The notes under the pieces were generated by a model. It was not told where the DNA came from. It ran no database searches and saw only the letters and a program-made list of their open reading frames with translations. Source: Thereva unica (Eukaryota > Arthropoda > Insecta > Diptera > Therevidae). Taken from it: a stretch of 64,000 nt of DNA. Made by a program: the position numbers and the translations under genes. The first letter of the stretch is position 1, and each line of letters begins with the position of its first letter. The DNA lies in contig CATLJY010000242.1 in assembly GCA_949987705.1 (NCBI GenBank), positions 124,001-188,000 of the forward strand. Reading direction: 5' to 3'. Positions 55,925-64,000 of this stretch are shown piece after piece.

Positions 55925-57709
55925 GAGGATGTATCATTTCCTAGATGTTTTGCAGAATTCCTGAGCCATCAAAATACGAGTATCGAGTTGCATGTTATGG
56001 TAGACGCCAGCCAGGAAGCGATGGCAGCAGTGGCATATTTCAGAGCTACGAATGGTAACAAAATCGAAGTCGTATTCGTCGGGGCCAAGGCGAAGGTTGC
56101 TCCTCAACAAGTAACATCAATACCGAGGTTAGAGCTTCAGGCTGCAGTGCTAGGAGTTCGACTAGTTAATTCTGTGGCTCAAGGTCATACAATTAATATA
56201 AGAAAAAGAATATTCTGGAGTGACTCCAAAACGATGCTCAGTTGGATTAAATCGGTGGTAAGGAGATACAAGCCAGCCATATGTTATGTTTAGGGTGTCA
56301 GAAATCTTGGAAACATCTAAGCCGAAAGAATGGAAATGGGTTCAGACTAAGAGCAACGTAGCCGACTTAGCAACAAAATTTCAAAATTATCCAGTGTTTG
56401 ATATTGATGGTCCTCGGTTTGCAGGCTACAAATACTTATGGCTCGACGAAGAAAATTGGCCAACCTTTCCAGAAGACAGATATGATACAAAGGAAGAATT
56501 AAGACCCAAGTTTTGCTTGGTTCATACCAGAGAACCTATGAACCATCTTACAGACGTTCAACGTTTCTCCAGCTGGTCAAGGCTTCTGCGCTCGATAGCT
56601 TGGATATATCGCTATCTTCACAATTTAGCCGCTAAACGGAACAAACAAACAGTACAAAAAGGTCCGTTGACAACTGGGGAACTAAGGAAATCCCACAACA
56701 GGTTAGTTCAACTTGCTCAGTCAGACGAATATGAAGATGAAATATTATTGCTGCGACGCAATAAGCAAATAACGAAAACCAGCCATATATACAATCTATC
56801 ACCATACTTAGGCGACTACAATACTCTGCGTGTAAAGCGAAGAATAGACCACACCTGTGCAGTAAACGACGATGTGAAACGCCCTATTATCCTGCCTAGA
56901 AGACATCACATTACGCACATTATCTTCTACTACAGAATTATCACATGAAATTTCATCATTGCTATCATGAGGTTGCATTAAACGAAGTTAAACAGATTTA
57001 TTGGGTGAGCCATTTAAGAGCTGAAATGAGATCTGTAAAGAAACGGTGTAATAAGCGCCGCATAACAAATGCTACGCCAAGCTTCCCGGAGATGGCACCG
57101 CTACCAACAGCGAGGGTTGCCGCCTATACGCCACCTTTTACATTTGTCGGCGTCGACTATTTTGGGCCAATGCTGGTAACAGTGGGTAGAAGAACGGAAA
57201 AGAGGTGGAGTGTTTTATTCACATGCCTAACTGTACGAGCTGTTCACGTAGAAGTTGCTCACTCCTTTTCATCTGATTCCTGCATAATAGCAATTCGCAA
57301 TTTCATGGCGCGAAGAGGAACACCTAAAATATTTTATTCGGATAATGGAGCAAACTTTAAAGGCGCTGAAAGAGAATTTAAAGAAGCGTACAGTAAGATG
57401 GATAAAAATGTCTTTGCTGAAAGGATGACCACCATTGACAGCGAATGGAGATTTATTCCTCCCGCGGCTCCACATATGGGAGGATCCTGGGAGAGATTAG
57501 TGGGTTCGAATTAGAGTGTCTTACGTCAAATATGTCATGGCAGAAAATTGAATGATGAAAATCTTCGATACTTTCTAGCAGAAGCTGAGAATATAGTAAA
57601 TTCACGGCCGCTGACCCATGTCGCCGTGGAACCCGACGAACTCGAGGCTTTAACGCCTTACCATTTCTTAATTGGATCCTCCAATGGCAGCAAGCTACCA
57701 GGTAAATTT
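55925..57709 (+). pseudogene. BEL-C RNase H and integrase, truncated
   Basis: RNase H starts with LHVMVDASQEAMAAVAYF and has IPRLELQAAVLGVRL and FWSDSKTML. An in-frame TAG ends it at 56291-56293 and it continues in the next frame (KSNVADLATKF). Integrase has the zinc-binding part (about 56890-57060) and core residues in VGVDYFGP, YSDNGANFKGA and GGSWERLVG. A stop follows at 57512-57514. The tail reads IVNSRPLTHV and YHFLIGSS before ending at the Copia LTR. The DUF5641 tail, 3' end and LTR are missing. Confidence 0.82.
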
Positions 57710-57872
57710 TGTTGAATATATTGTATTAAAATTAGCCTTTGTACTGAATTACTTTTAAATTGTTGTACTAGATTTGTGTTCTTGGCTTTATCTCATTTGT
57801 CAAATATAACTTCCTCCCTTCTTCTCAATAAATCTCATAGACCTTAGACGTGTGTTTTTTATCTCTCCATCA

Positions 57873-57887
57873 GGTTATGAGCCCAGA
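57873..57887 (+). other. Copia primer site, initiator-tRNA half-molecule type
   Basis: GGTTATGAGCCCAGA directly follows the LTR. Drosophila copia uses a near-identical GGTTATGGGCCCAG, pairing with an internal part of initiator methionine tRNA (known for copia). One base differs here. Confidence 0.7.
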
Positions 57888-58021
57888 AGCTAAAATCCAG
57901 TTAAAAATAATACAGAAAAGTTTGTCAGGAAATAAAAATAAATTAAAGTGAAAATATTTCTAATAACTGGAACATAAATATTAAGTGATCTAAATATAAT
58001 ATAAAAAAAAATTTCTTCAAC

Positions 58022-58804
58022 ATGGCGTCCAGTTCAGTAGTTCCTATGTCATTTGAAAAATTAATAGGCCGTGAAAATTATAACAATTGGGCTTTCGCTA
58101 TGAAAGCGTATTTAGAGCATGAAGAATTATGATCTTGTGCTACGGATACAGATACAACCGCAGATGCTGCAGAACGAGCTAAAAGAGCAACAAAAGCAAG
58201 ATCAAAAATCATAATGATGATCAGCTCAGAAAATTACATCCATGTCCGAAACGCTGATTCTCCGAAACAAGTATGGGATAACCTAAGAACTGCTTTTCAG
58301 GATTCCGGTTTAAGTAGGAAAGTCGGGCTCATGCGAAAAATGATAATGACCAGATTTGATTACTGTTCCTCCGTAGAAGAATATATTTCAACAATCCTTT
58401 CTACAGAACAAATGTTAAATGACATAAATTTTCAAGGCAACGATGCGTGGGTCGGTACCTTCTTGCTGGCGGGTTTACCAGACAGTTATAAACCAATGAT
58501 AATGGCAATCGAAAACTCAGGCGTAGAATTGACGGCAGATTATGTGAACACTAAACTGTTGCAGGAACTAAAAAGTTCACCACCCAACAATTCGGAAAAT
58601 TCTGCATTATACGCAAGTCAGAATCGATTTAATGCAATGCAAAAAAATAAGGACCTCGTTGTTATAATTGTAACCAATATGGCCATTTTGCAAACAAGTG
58701 CAGAAAACACAATAACAAAACAAACCGTTTTTCCAAAGCAGAAAAATCATTATTCTTACTGCTTACCACTAAAGATTGTAAAGCATCTACTTCGGAGTGG
58801 TTTA
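58022..58804 (+). pseudogene. Copia gag, broken
   Basis: ATG 58022 opens MSFEKLIGRENYNNWAFAMK, the standard copia gag start. TGA at 58130-58132 (where Trp would be expected) interrupts it, and the same frame then continues through FLLAGLPDSYKPMIMAIE. A frame change near 58640 moves the CCHC knuckle (CYNCNQYGHFANKC) into another frame, and the original frame ends at 58804. Gag forms the particle. Confidence 0.85.
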
Positions 58805-59737
58805 TAGATTCAGGAGCTTCAAGACATATGACTTCAGACAGTGCATTATTATCTAACCTCAAAAATCTTACAGGTAATAAAAAAGTTATTTTAGCAGACG
58901 ACACGAAAGCCACAGCCGAAAGTGAAGGTGATTGCAAATTGCAAGTTCAAGTCAGCGACCAGAAGATAAATCTTCGAGTTCCAGATGTGTTGTTTGAAAC
59001 TCTGCACAAATTTATTATCAATCAGCCATATAGTTAAAAATAAAAAAGAGATAGTCTTTAATAGCTCAGGTTTCAAAATATATGATAAAAATGGCGAAAT
59101 AGTAGCCACAGCATCCCCACATGAAGGTCTATACAAATTAAATGTAATGAAAACTGAAAAGTCATTCTCAGTAAAAACCAATTCAAAACATTGGCACAGA
59201 CGTCTGGGGCATATGAGTTTTCCATATATGAAGAAGCTGGAAAAAATAAATAATATAAAGTTATTAAGCATTACTACAGATGAAACGTGTATAACATGCT
59301 TAAAAAGGAAACAAGCGAAATTGCAGTTCAGTAGCTCGCTGTTAACTACTTCAGAAAAACTCCAAATAGTGCACACGGACTTACATATGTGGACCTTTTG
59401 AAGTAAAATCCATAGGCGGAGCAAGATATTTTCTCGTTTTCGTAGACGACTTCACACACAAAACCTTCGTATATTTTTTAAAATTAAAAAAACAAGTCGC
59501 AGAAATATTTAAAGAGTTTAAACAGTTAGTCGAAAGACAGTGTGGTACAAAACTGAAAATTTTGAGGTGGCGAGTTTATTAATCAGCACTTATCCAATTT
59601 TCTTCGAAATTGTGGAATAGAACATCAAACCACAATCAGTTATAATCCTTAACAGAACGGCACAGCGGAACGCATGAACAGAACAATTTTAGACAAAACT
59701 AGGTGTCTTCTAATAGATTCCATGTTAGAAAAACATG
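58785..59737 (+). pseudogene. Copia protease and partial integrase, broken
   Basis: The protease active site is WFIDSGASRHMTSDSA near 58798. After a frame change near 59030 comes the pre-integrase zinc region: HWHRRLGHMSF, then CITCLKRKQAK. Integrase core pieces YFLVFVDDFTHKTFVYF and NGTAERMNRTILDKTRC are in further frames. It ends at MLEK near 59733, where unrelated DNA begins. Confidence 0.82.
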
Positions 59738-60363
59738 TAAAATTGAGGCATTGCTTCATCAGTTTTTAATATTGTGATCTCTTGTTTGTTTTAAATTATT
59801 TGTTACTATTAACCTGAAGATGGTGGTCATTGCCACCACAAAACAAAAACCTTTACTTAAGTTAATTCACACGAACTCCTTAGAGTCGTGTCTTAAAACA
59901 AAACAGGAGACTGTACAATTGCTTTCTACTTACTAATTCAGCTCTAAATAACTGCTAGGAGTTACTCTATATCTTATACCAAAATAAGTTTCCCCAACTA
60001 AGTAAAGCATTGTACCCCTAGCCTGAAGTGAAATTTAATTTAATTTATTTTAATTTTTATTTTAATTTTAAATATATTTTTTTTTTTTTTTTTTTTTTTT
60101 TCAAAAGACGGAATTCAGTTTTGCCTTATTTTAATCAAAAAGGAAAAAAAATGAATTCTTACTCAATTTTATTTATTCGGCCCTATTGCGATTGTCGATG
60201 CATGGCCATTCGATTGCTGTCGATAAAATCGATAAAATTGAATTTGGTATTGTGTAAAGGTAATCGACGACTCTGTGTATTATTGTGAATTTAGATATAA
60301 GATATTGTGAATATTTTGTATTTGACACTTGTGTGCCAGGTATTATAGGTTAGGTATTTTTAT
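59738..60363. other. Non-coding stretch with poly(T), no gene
   Basis: Contains a small hairpin (GGTGGTCATTGCCACC, near 59821) and a T26-type run near 60067-60093 that could be the poly(A) end of a minus-strand retroelement, although no such element is recognisable next to it. No gene supported. Confidence 0.45.
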
Positions 60364-61210
60364 GTTTAACGAAATGTTATCAGTAGAACTATTTTTTGCC
60401 ACTGATAGCGATAGTGATGGCAACCGTGCTAATTTAAAAATAAAAAGAAAAAGTATACGGGACTCTTCAAACCCATTAGAAATTGACCACAAAAGGTAAA
60501 AATGTGCATCCGTTTTTAAAGAAAGTCTTACCATTTTTTCAGTTTTGTTCATTTATTTCAATAAAACGGCATTCATTGATGTGTTGAAAGAAGTGGACTC
60601 AAAATTACCCCCGCAGAAACGGTCAACCGCAGTGCCCAATGTGATAAAACTTGCGGCAGTTTTAAGATTTTTTGCTGAGGGTGGATATCAGCAAGGGACT
60701 GCGGTTGACCGTTTGTCCAAAGTGGATAATATGCATCTACAGTGACCAAGAAAAAACGGCTGCAAAGAAATATTTTTATGAAAAATGTAAGATTCCTGGG
60801 ATTATAGGCTGTTTGGACGGCACACACATAAGACTGATAAGAACCAAACAGGAAGTGCAGCATCTATTTTATAATAGAAAAGGCTTTCATAGCATTAATA
60901 CGATGATTGTGAGTATATAATAATAAATGTATAAAACATACATATATAATAATAAAAATGGTACTTCTAGATGTGCGACCTGAAATGAAAATTAGATAAG
61001 TATATTAACGGAAAAAATCCAGGATTCTCACATGATGCATTTATTTGGAATACATCCGCATTAAAAACTAAACTTAAAGCCGACTACCACAATGGAGAAA
61101 GAAACACATGGCTTCTAGGTAATGCTATTATTCAATATTAACTTAATTTATATTCGCAAATTCCGCAGGTGATTCCGGCTACCCTTTGGAGGTTATTTTA
61201 AAAATAACGG
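60364..61210 (+). pseudogene. PIF/Harbinger transposase remnant with introns
   Basis: A second, different Harbinger gene. The exon from ATG 60364 reads MFNEMLSVELFF and ends at a donor near 60495. It resumes after TTTTTTCAG (60541) as FIDVLKEVDSKL and KLAAVLRFFAEGGYQQGTA. After a deletion and frame change comes YSDQEKTAAKKYFYEKC, then IPGIIGCLDGTHIRL (first catalytic D) and YNRKGFHSINTMI with a donor at 60909. A third intron lies near 61121-61168, splicing LLG to DSGYPLE. The conserved Glu region is missing where BEL-D begins, and the copy also has a stop near 60995. Dead. Confidence 0.75.
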
Positions 61211-61551
61211 ATTTGCGGTTTTATCTCTAACGCGACTTTCACGCCACCAGCGGTGCTGACTACAGACAACCACCTTCTCTTTTCTGCTGGATTGCATCAT
61301 CTTTTTTCTTGCTATTGAGTTTTTTGCTTGTGCGTTTCAGTTTTAGTTTTTTTTTTCTGTTGTTTGTAAAGTCGGTCTGTACGGGCTCCTATTCTTTTAT
61401 GAATTTTTATTGGATTAATTGTTTGAGTTGTAGTTTCTAGTGAAAAGTGATGAAGTTTTCAAACAAAATATTAGTGAATTATCATACTTCAGTTTTTAAT
61501 TTTACAAAACACTAAGAAACCAAAACAATAACATTTGAACAAGATATTTTT

Positions 61552-61569
61552 TGGTCCTTCGAGCCGGAT
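61552..61569 (+). other. Primer-binding site, tRNA-Tyr type
   Basis: TGGTCCTTCGAGCCGGAT, identical to the BEL-A site, preceded by a T run. Confidence 0.75.
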
Positions 61570-61581
61570 AGTGGATGCAAT

Positions 61582-63184
61582 CATGCGTCTCCAGCACGTT
61601 GAACGAAGATTACATCATCAATAAGTGTTGGCGGAGGCTATCTCCAAGGCTTATGAGTACTTCATAAAAGTTGGCCAGGAAAACATCAGTGCACAATGTG
61701 TGGAAATACGACTGGAAGCCTTAAAACAGCAAAGGGAAGAATTCTCAACTTCTCATAAAGGTGAATAAGTGAACGCAAGAAGGGGGTAATTTTTTTAAAA
61801 ATAAAAAATGTGATAGGTACTAAGTATACGAGCATTCATATGTAAGGTTTCAGGCCGAGTTTCAATCGAGAAACTTAGTCCCTGAAATAATGTACTTATA
61901 GTCTGACGAGGACTAAGGATCTTTTGAGTCGGTGAATCCTAACGATAAGAAAATCAGCATTCACCGACCATCCTAGTGTTTTGATAGATGGTCAGATCTT
62001 TACCACCTCTTTGCGTAGCTTCATTCTATTTAGACAAATCAACAAATGGAAAGATCTTATACTAAAGTTAATTTTACTCTTTAGCTATCGCTTTAGCAAT
62101 AAGCGCTCTTAATGAAGAAAATCAGCCTTCAGTACATCAACATCCGTATTTCGCACAAAACATCTATGAATCGACTTACGAGTGCTATTTAGAAAGTTCT
62201 GAGAAAATATCATTGGTAATCACACCTGCATCAACATCAAGTACAGTGTCACTATCAGTTAGTCCTTCACCATTTCAAAGCAAAGATTGTGATTGTTATG
62301 GCTTAAAATTGCCAAGATTAGAGCTACCTCAGTTTAATGGCAACCCTAATGACTGGTTGTCCTTTAAAGATGCATTTGAATCAATGGTGGTTTCAAAATC
62401 AAATATTCAAAACGTAACTAAGCTCCAGTATTTGAAATCTAAGCTTGTAGGATCAGCAGCTCTTCTATTGAAGAACACTACAATTATTGGTGACAATTTT
62501 CAAAAATCTTGGGATGCTTTAATAAGCTTTTATGAGAACAAAAGATTACTAGCGAATGCGAATTTAAGTCAGCTTTTAAATCTCAAAAGAATGACGAAAG
62601 AATCTTCCCAGGAATTAGAAACTTTATACACTACTCTGATGCAAATCTACCGTAGCCTGGAGACCTTAGAGAGACCGGTGGAAAATTGGGATGACTTTCT
62701 TGTTTTCATCACCGTGCAACAACTGGATTCAGATACGGTTAAGGCCTGGGAGTTACATTTAGGATCTTCCAAGGAACCACCAACCTGGATTCAACTTACT
62801 GAGTTTATGATGACTCGAATGTTATCTCTTCAAGCGTTTGAAAATTCAAGAGGCCGCAAAGGTTCAGCCTTCAGCCAAGTTACAGTAAAAACACACTACT
62901 CAGGAACAGAAAGCCTACAAAAATGTCCACTTTGCTCAGAGGATCATTGTTTAGCTAAGTGTTCAAAATACATCAATCAAACAGTCCAAAAACGTTATGA
63001 GTGTGTTTCAAAAAATAAACTCTGCTACAATTGTTTAAGAAACCATCAAGTTATAAAATGCTTCTCAACAAATAGGTGTACCAAATGTGGAAAAAAGCAC
63101 CATTCATCTCTCCCCAAAGTTGAAACCACCTCGAAAATCCACAGTGCTTCATCAACTACTCCATCTGAAGATAAATCAGCATAG
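61582..63184 (+). pseudogene. BEL-D gag with zinc knuckles
   Basis: ATG near 61582 starts MRLQHVERRLHHQ, then a TAA, then VLAEAISKAYEYF and CVEIRLEALKQQREEF up to about 61760. A 320-bp non-coding gap follows, with donor- and acceptor-like ends (GTGAATAAG near 61761, TTTAG near 62084). The frame then runs from about 62100 through LPRLELPQFNGNPNDWLSF (DUF1759) to three zinc knuckles (CPLC, CYNC, CTKC). A TAG at 63182-63184 interrupts the passage into protease in the same frame. Whether the gap is a true intron or an insertion is open. Confidence 0.75.
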
Positions 63185-63598
63185 CAATTAACATCACGAG
63201 CACCAGTGCTCCTCACTACTGTCCAAATCGACATACAATCAAAATCTGGAGATTTCCATCGCGCCCGAGCTTTACTAGATCAAGGGTCAGAAGTATCCTT
63301 GATCACAGAACAATTAATTACTCATCTCTGTCTACAAAGAAAATCCAAAGGTTTACCAATTTTGGGAGTTGGAGCTGTGAAAGGAAGGACTAAAGGACTG
63401 GTAACTCTTCTTATCAAGCCACATTTTTTGTCAACACCTATTTATTTATGGACGGATTCCTCAATCATACACACGTGGATTGTTAACTCACCAGGACGCT
63501 GGAAAGACTACATTCAAAACCGAGTATATATTATTCAAGACACGCTACCAACAGCACATTGGAGACACATTCCTGGAGCTGAAAACTCAGCCGATTGT
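63185..63598 (+). pseudogene. BEL-D protease fused by deletion to RNase H
   Basis: The protease has ALLDQGSEVSLITEQL (about 63265-63315) and LGVGAVKGRTKGLVTLL. At about 63437 it passes directly into IYLWTDSSIIHTWIVNSPG and HIPGAENSADCA, which belong to RNase H more than a kilobase further on in complete relatives. The frame survives the join by chance. Confidence 0.8.
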
Positions 63599-64000
63599 GC
63601 AAGGCGCAATGTCGGTTTAAGAAAAGCAAAGATTATAACGCTTTTGTTGTGTTATCAGGCAGTGAAAGTTATTTAGAAACAATTTGGGTAGTGGACACAG
63701 GAGCTACTGAACATATGTGTCGTGATCGTGCGCTGTTTATGTCCTACACAGAAGTGTCACAAAAATCGGTAATAGTAGGAAATGGAACAGCAATCAGTGT
63801 TCATGGTTGCGGACAGATCAAAGCACAAGTGAACAACGGAAGCAAATGGGTTGATACTACTTTAAATAATGTGTTGTTCGTTCCCGATTTGGAAACTAAT
63901 TTATTTTCTGTGAAGTGTGCTATAGACAGAGGTTATGTTATGTTGACAACTGGCAGTTCATGCGAATTCTATGGGAAAAACACAGTTGGTGCGATTGCAA
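63599..64000 (+). pseudogene. Copia gag-end and protease, continues beyond window
   Basis: From the BEL-D join the reading moves to another frame: CKAQCRFKKSKDYNAFVVL (end of a gag zinc knuckle), then TIWVVDTGATEHMCRDRA with the DTGA protease site, then LNNVLFVPDLETNLFSV. It is open to the window edge. No 5' LTR or gag start is present, so the left part of this Copia was lost at the fusion. The family is related to, but different in sequence from, the Copia at 57710. Confidence 0.8.

Larger units (their letters stand above)
43080..57709 (+). mobile_element. BEL/Pao element BEL-C, broken by three large insertions
   Basis: Coding pieces in order: PHD finger, gag, zinc knuckles, protease, reverse transcriptase, RNase H, integrase. 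They are interrupted by 43571-46140 (unknown), 46853-50273 (RTE) and about 53000-55923 (Jockey-type), and end abruptly where a Copia LTR begins at 57710. A possible 5' LTR remnant lies at 43080-43350 (AGAATAAAGTTGT-type motifs), but its borders are unclear and no 3' LTR is present. All coding parts carry multiple breaks. This is the oldest BEL element in the window. Confidence 0.8.
57710..59737 (+). mobile_element. Copia element, 3'-truncated
   Basis: One 5' LTR (57710-57872, 163 bp, TGTTGAATAT...CTCCATCA), a half-tRNA primer site, gag, protease and part of integrase, then abrupt loss near 59737. Reverse transcriptase, RNase H and the 3' LTR are missing. Confidence 0.8.
61180..63598 (+). mobile_element. 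BEL/Pao element BEL-D, internally deleted
   Basis: A leader with the tRNA-Tyr primer site at 61552, gag, zinc knuckles and protease are followed directly by an RNase H fragment. The region between (Peptidase_A17 and reverse transcriptase) is deleted near 63437. The right end is fused to Copia sequence near 63598. A 5' LTR is probably within 61210-61550, but only one copy exists, so I cannot bound it. Confidence 0.75.

Noticed and set aside
60067..60093. Poly(T) as the tail of a minus-strand retroelement
   Set aside because: No LINE or SINE sequence is recognisable upstream on the minus strand and no target duplication was found.

Overview
This is an AT-rich piece of an animal genome, almost certainly an insect. 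It is intron-bearing and dominated by insect-type transposable elements: BEL/Pao, Copia with a half-tRNA primer site, RTE and Jockey-type LINEs, pogo/Tigger, PIF/Harbinger, hAT and several MITEs. I found no ordinary bacterial feature, no rRNA or tRNA gene and no convincing intact host gene in place. All family names come from reading motifs, not from database searches.

Layout. 1-3600: AT-rich DNA with a decayed Jockey-type ORF1 piece and possible host mini-exons. 3603-21705: a pogo/Tigger element cut open by a BEL/Pao element (BEL-B, 6424-21105, 5-bp target duplication AACAC). The 5' LTR of BEL-B was in turn cut open by a second BEL/Pao element (BEL-A, 6483-12474, 4-bp target duplication AACC). 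BEL-A carries gag and protease, but its reverse transcriptase, RNase H and integrase are absent. In their place lies about 1.7 kb of intronless, in-frame, Q/A/S/P-rich coding sequence resembling the C-terminal part of a host PRRC2/Nocte-type protein. 16305-24262 is then repeated in tandem as 24263-32158.

31855-38395: a long-terminal-inverted-repeat DNA element with a broken DDE-like gene I cannot place in a superfamily. It was invaded by two copies of a MITE with internal 146-bp tandem units, by a small MITE and by a LINE tail. 38468-42453: a nearly complete PIF/Harbinger element with 60-bp terminal inverted repeats, a four-exon transposase, a Myb/SANT-like exon on the opposite strand, an hAT deletion derivative with a perfect 8-bp duplication, and a foldback element. 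42691-43077: a broken MADF-domain gene.

43080-57709: a third BEL/Pao element (BEL-C, gag with a PHD finger). It is interrupted by a 2.57-kb insertion of unknown type, by a full-length RTE LINE with an 11-bp target duplication, and by a Jockey-type LINE. It is cut off by a Copia element (57710-59737). 60364-61210 is a broken Harbinger gene, 61180-63598 a fourth BEL/Pao element (BEL-D) with a large internal deletion, and 63599-64000 the start of another Copia polyprotein running out of the window.

How it fits together: BEL-A cannot copy itself, yet its LTRs differ at only one position I could find in 973 bp. It therefore moved recently, presumably using enzymes from a complete relative. It is the most interesting object here: a retrotransposon that captured a host cDNA and kept one 1,267-codon reading frame across both junctions.
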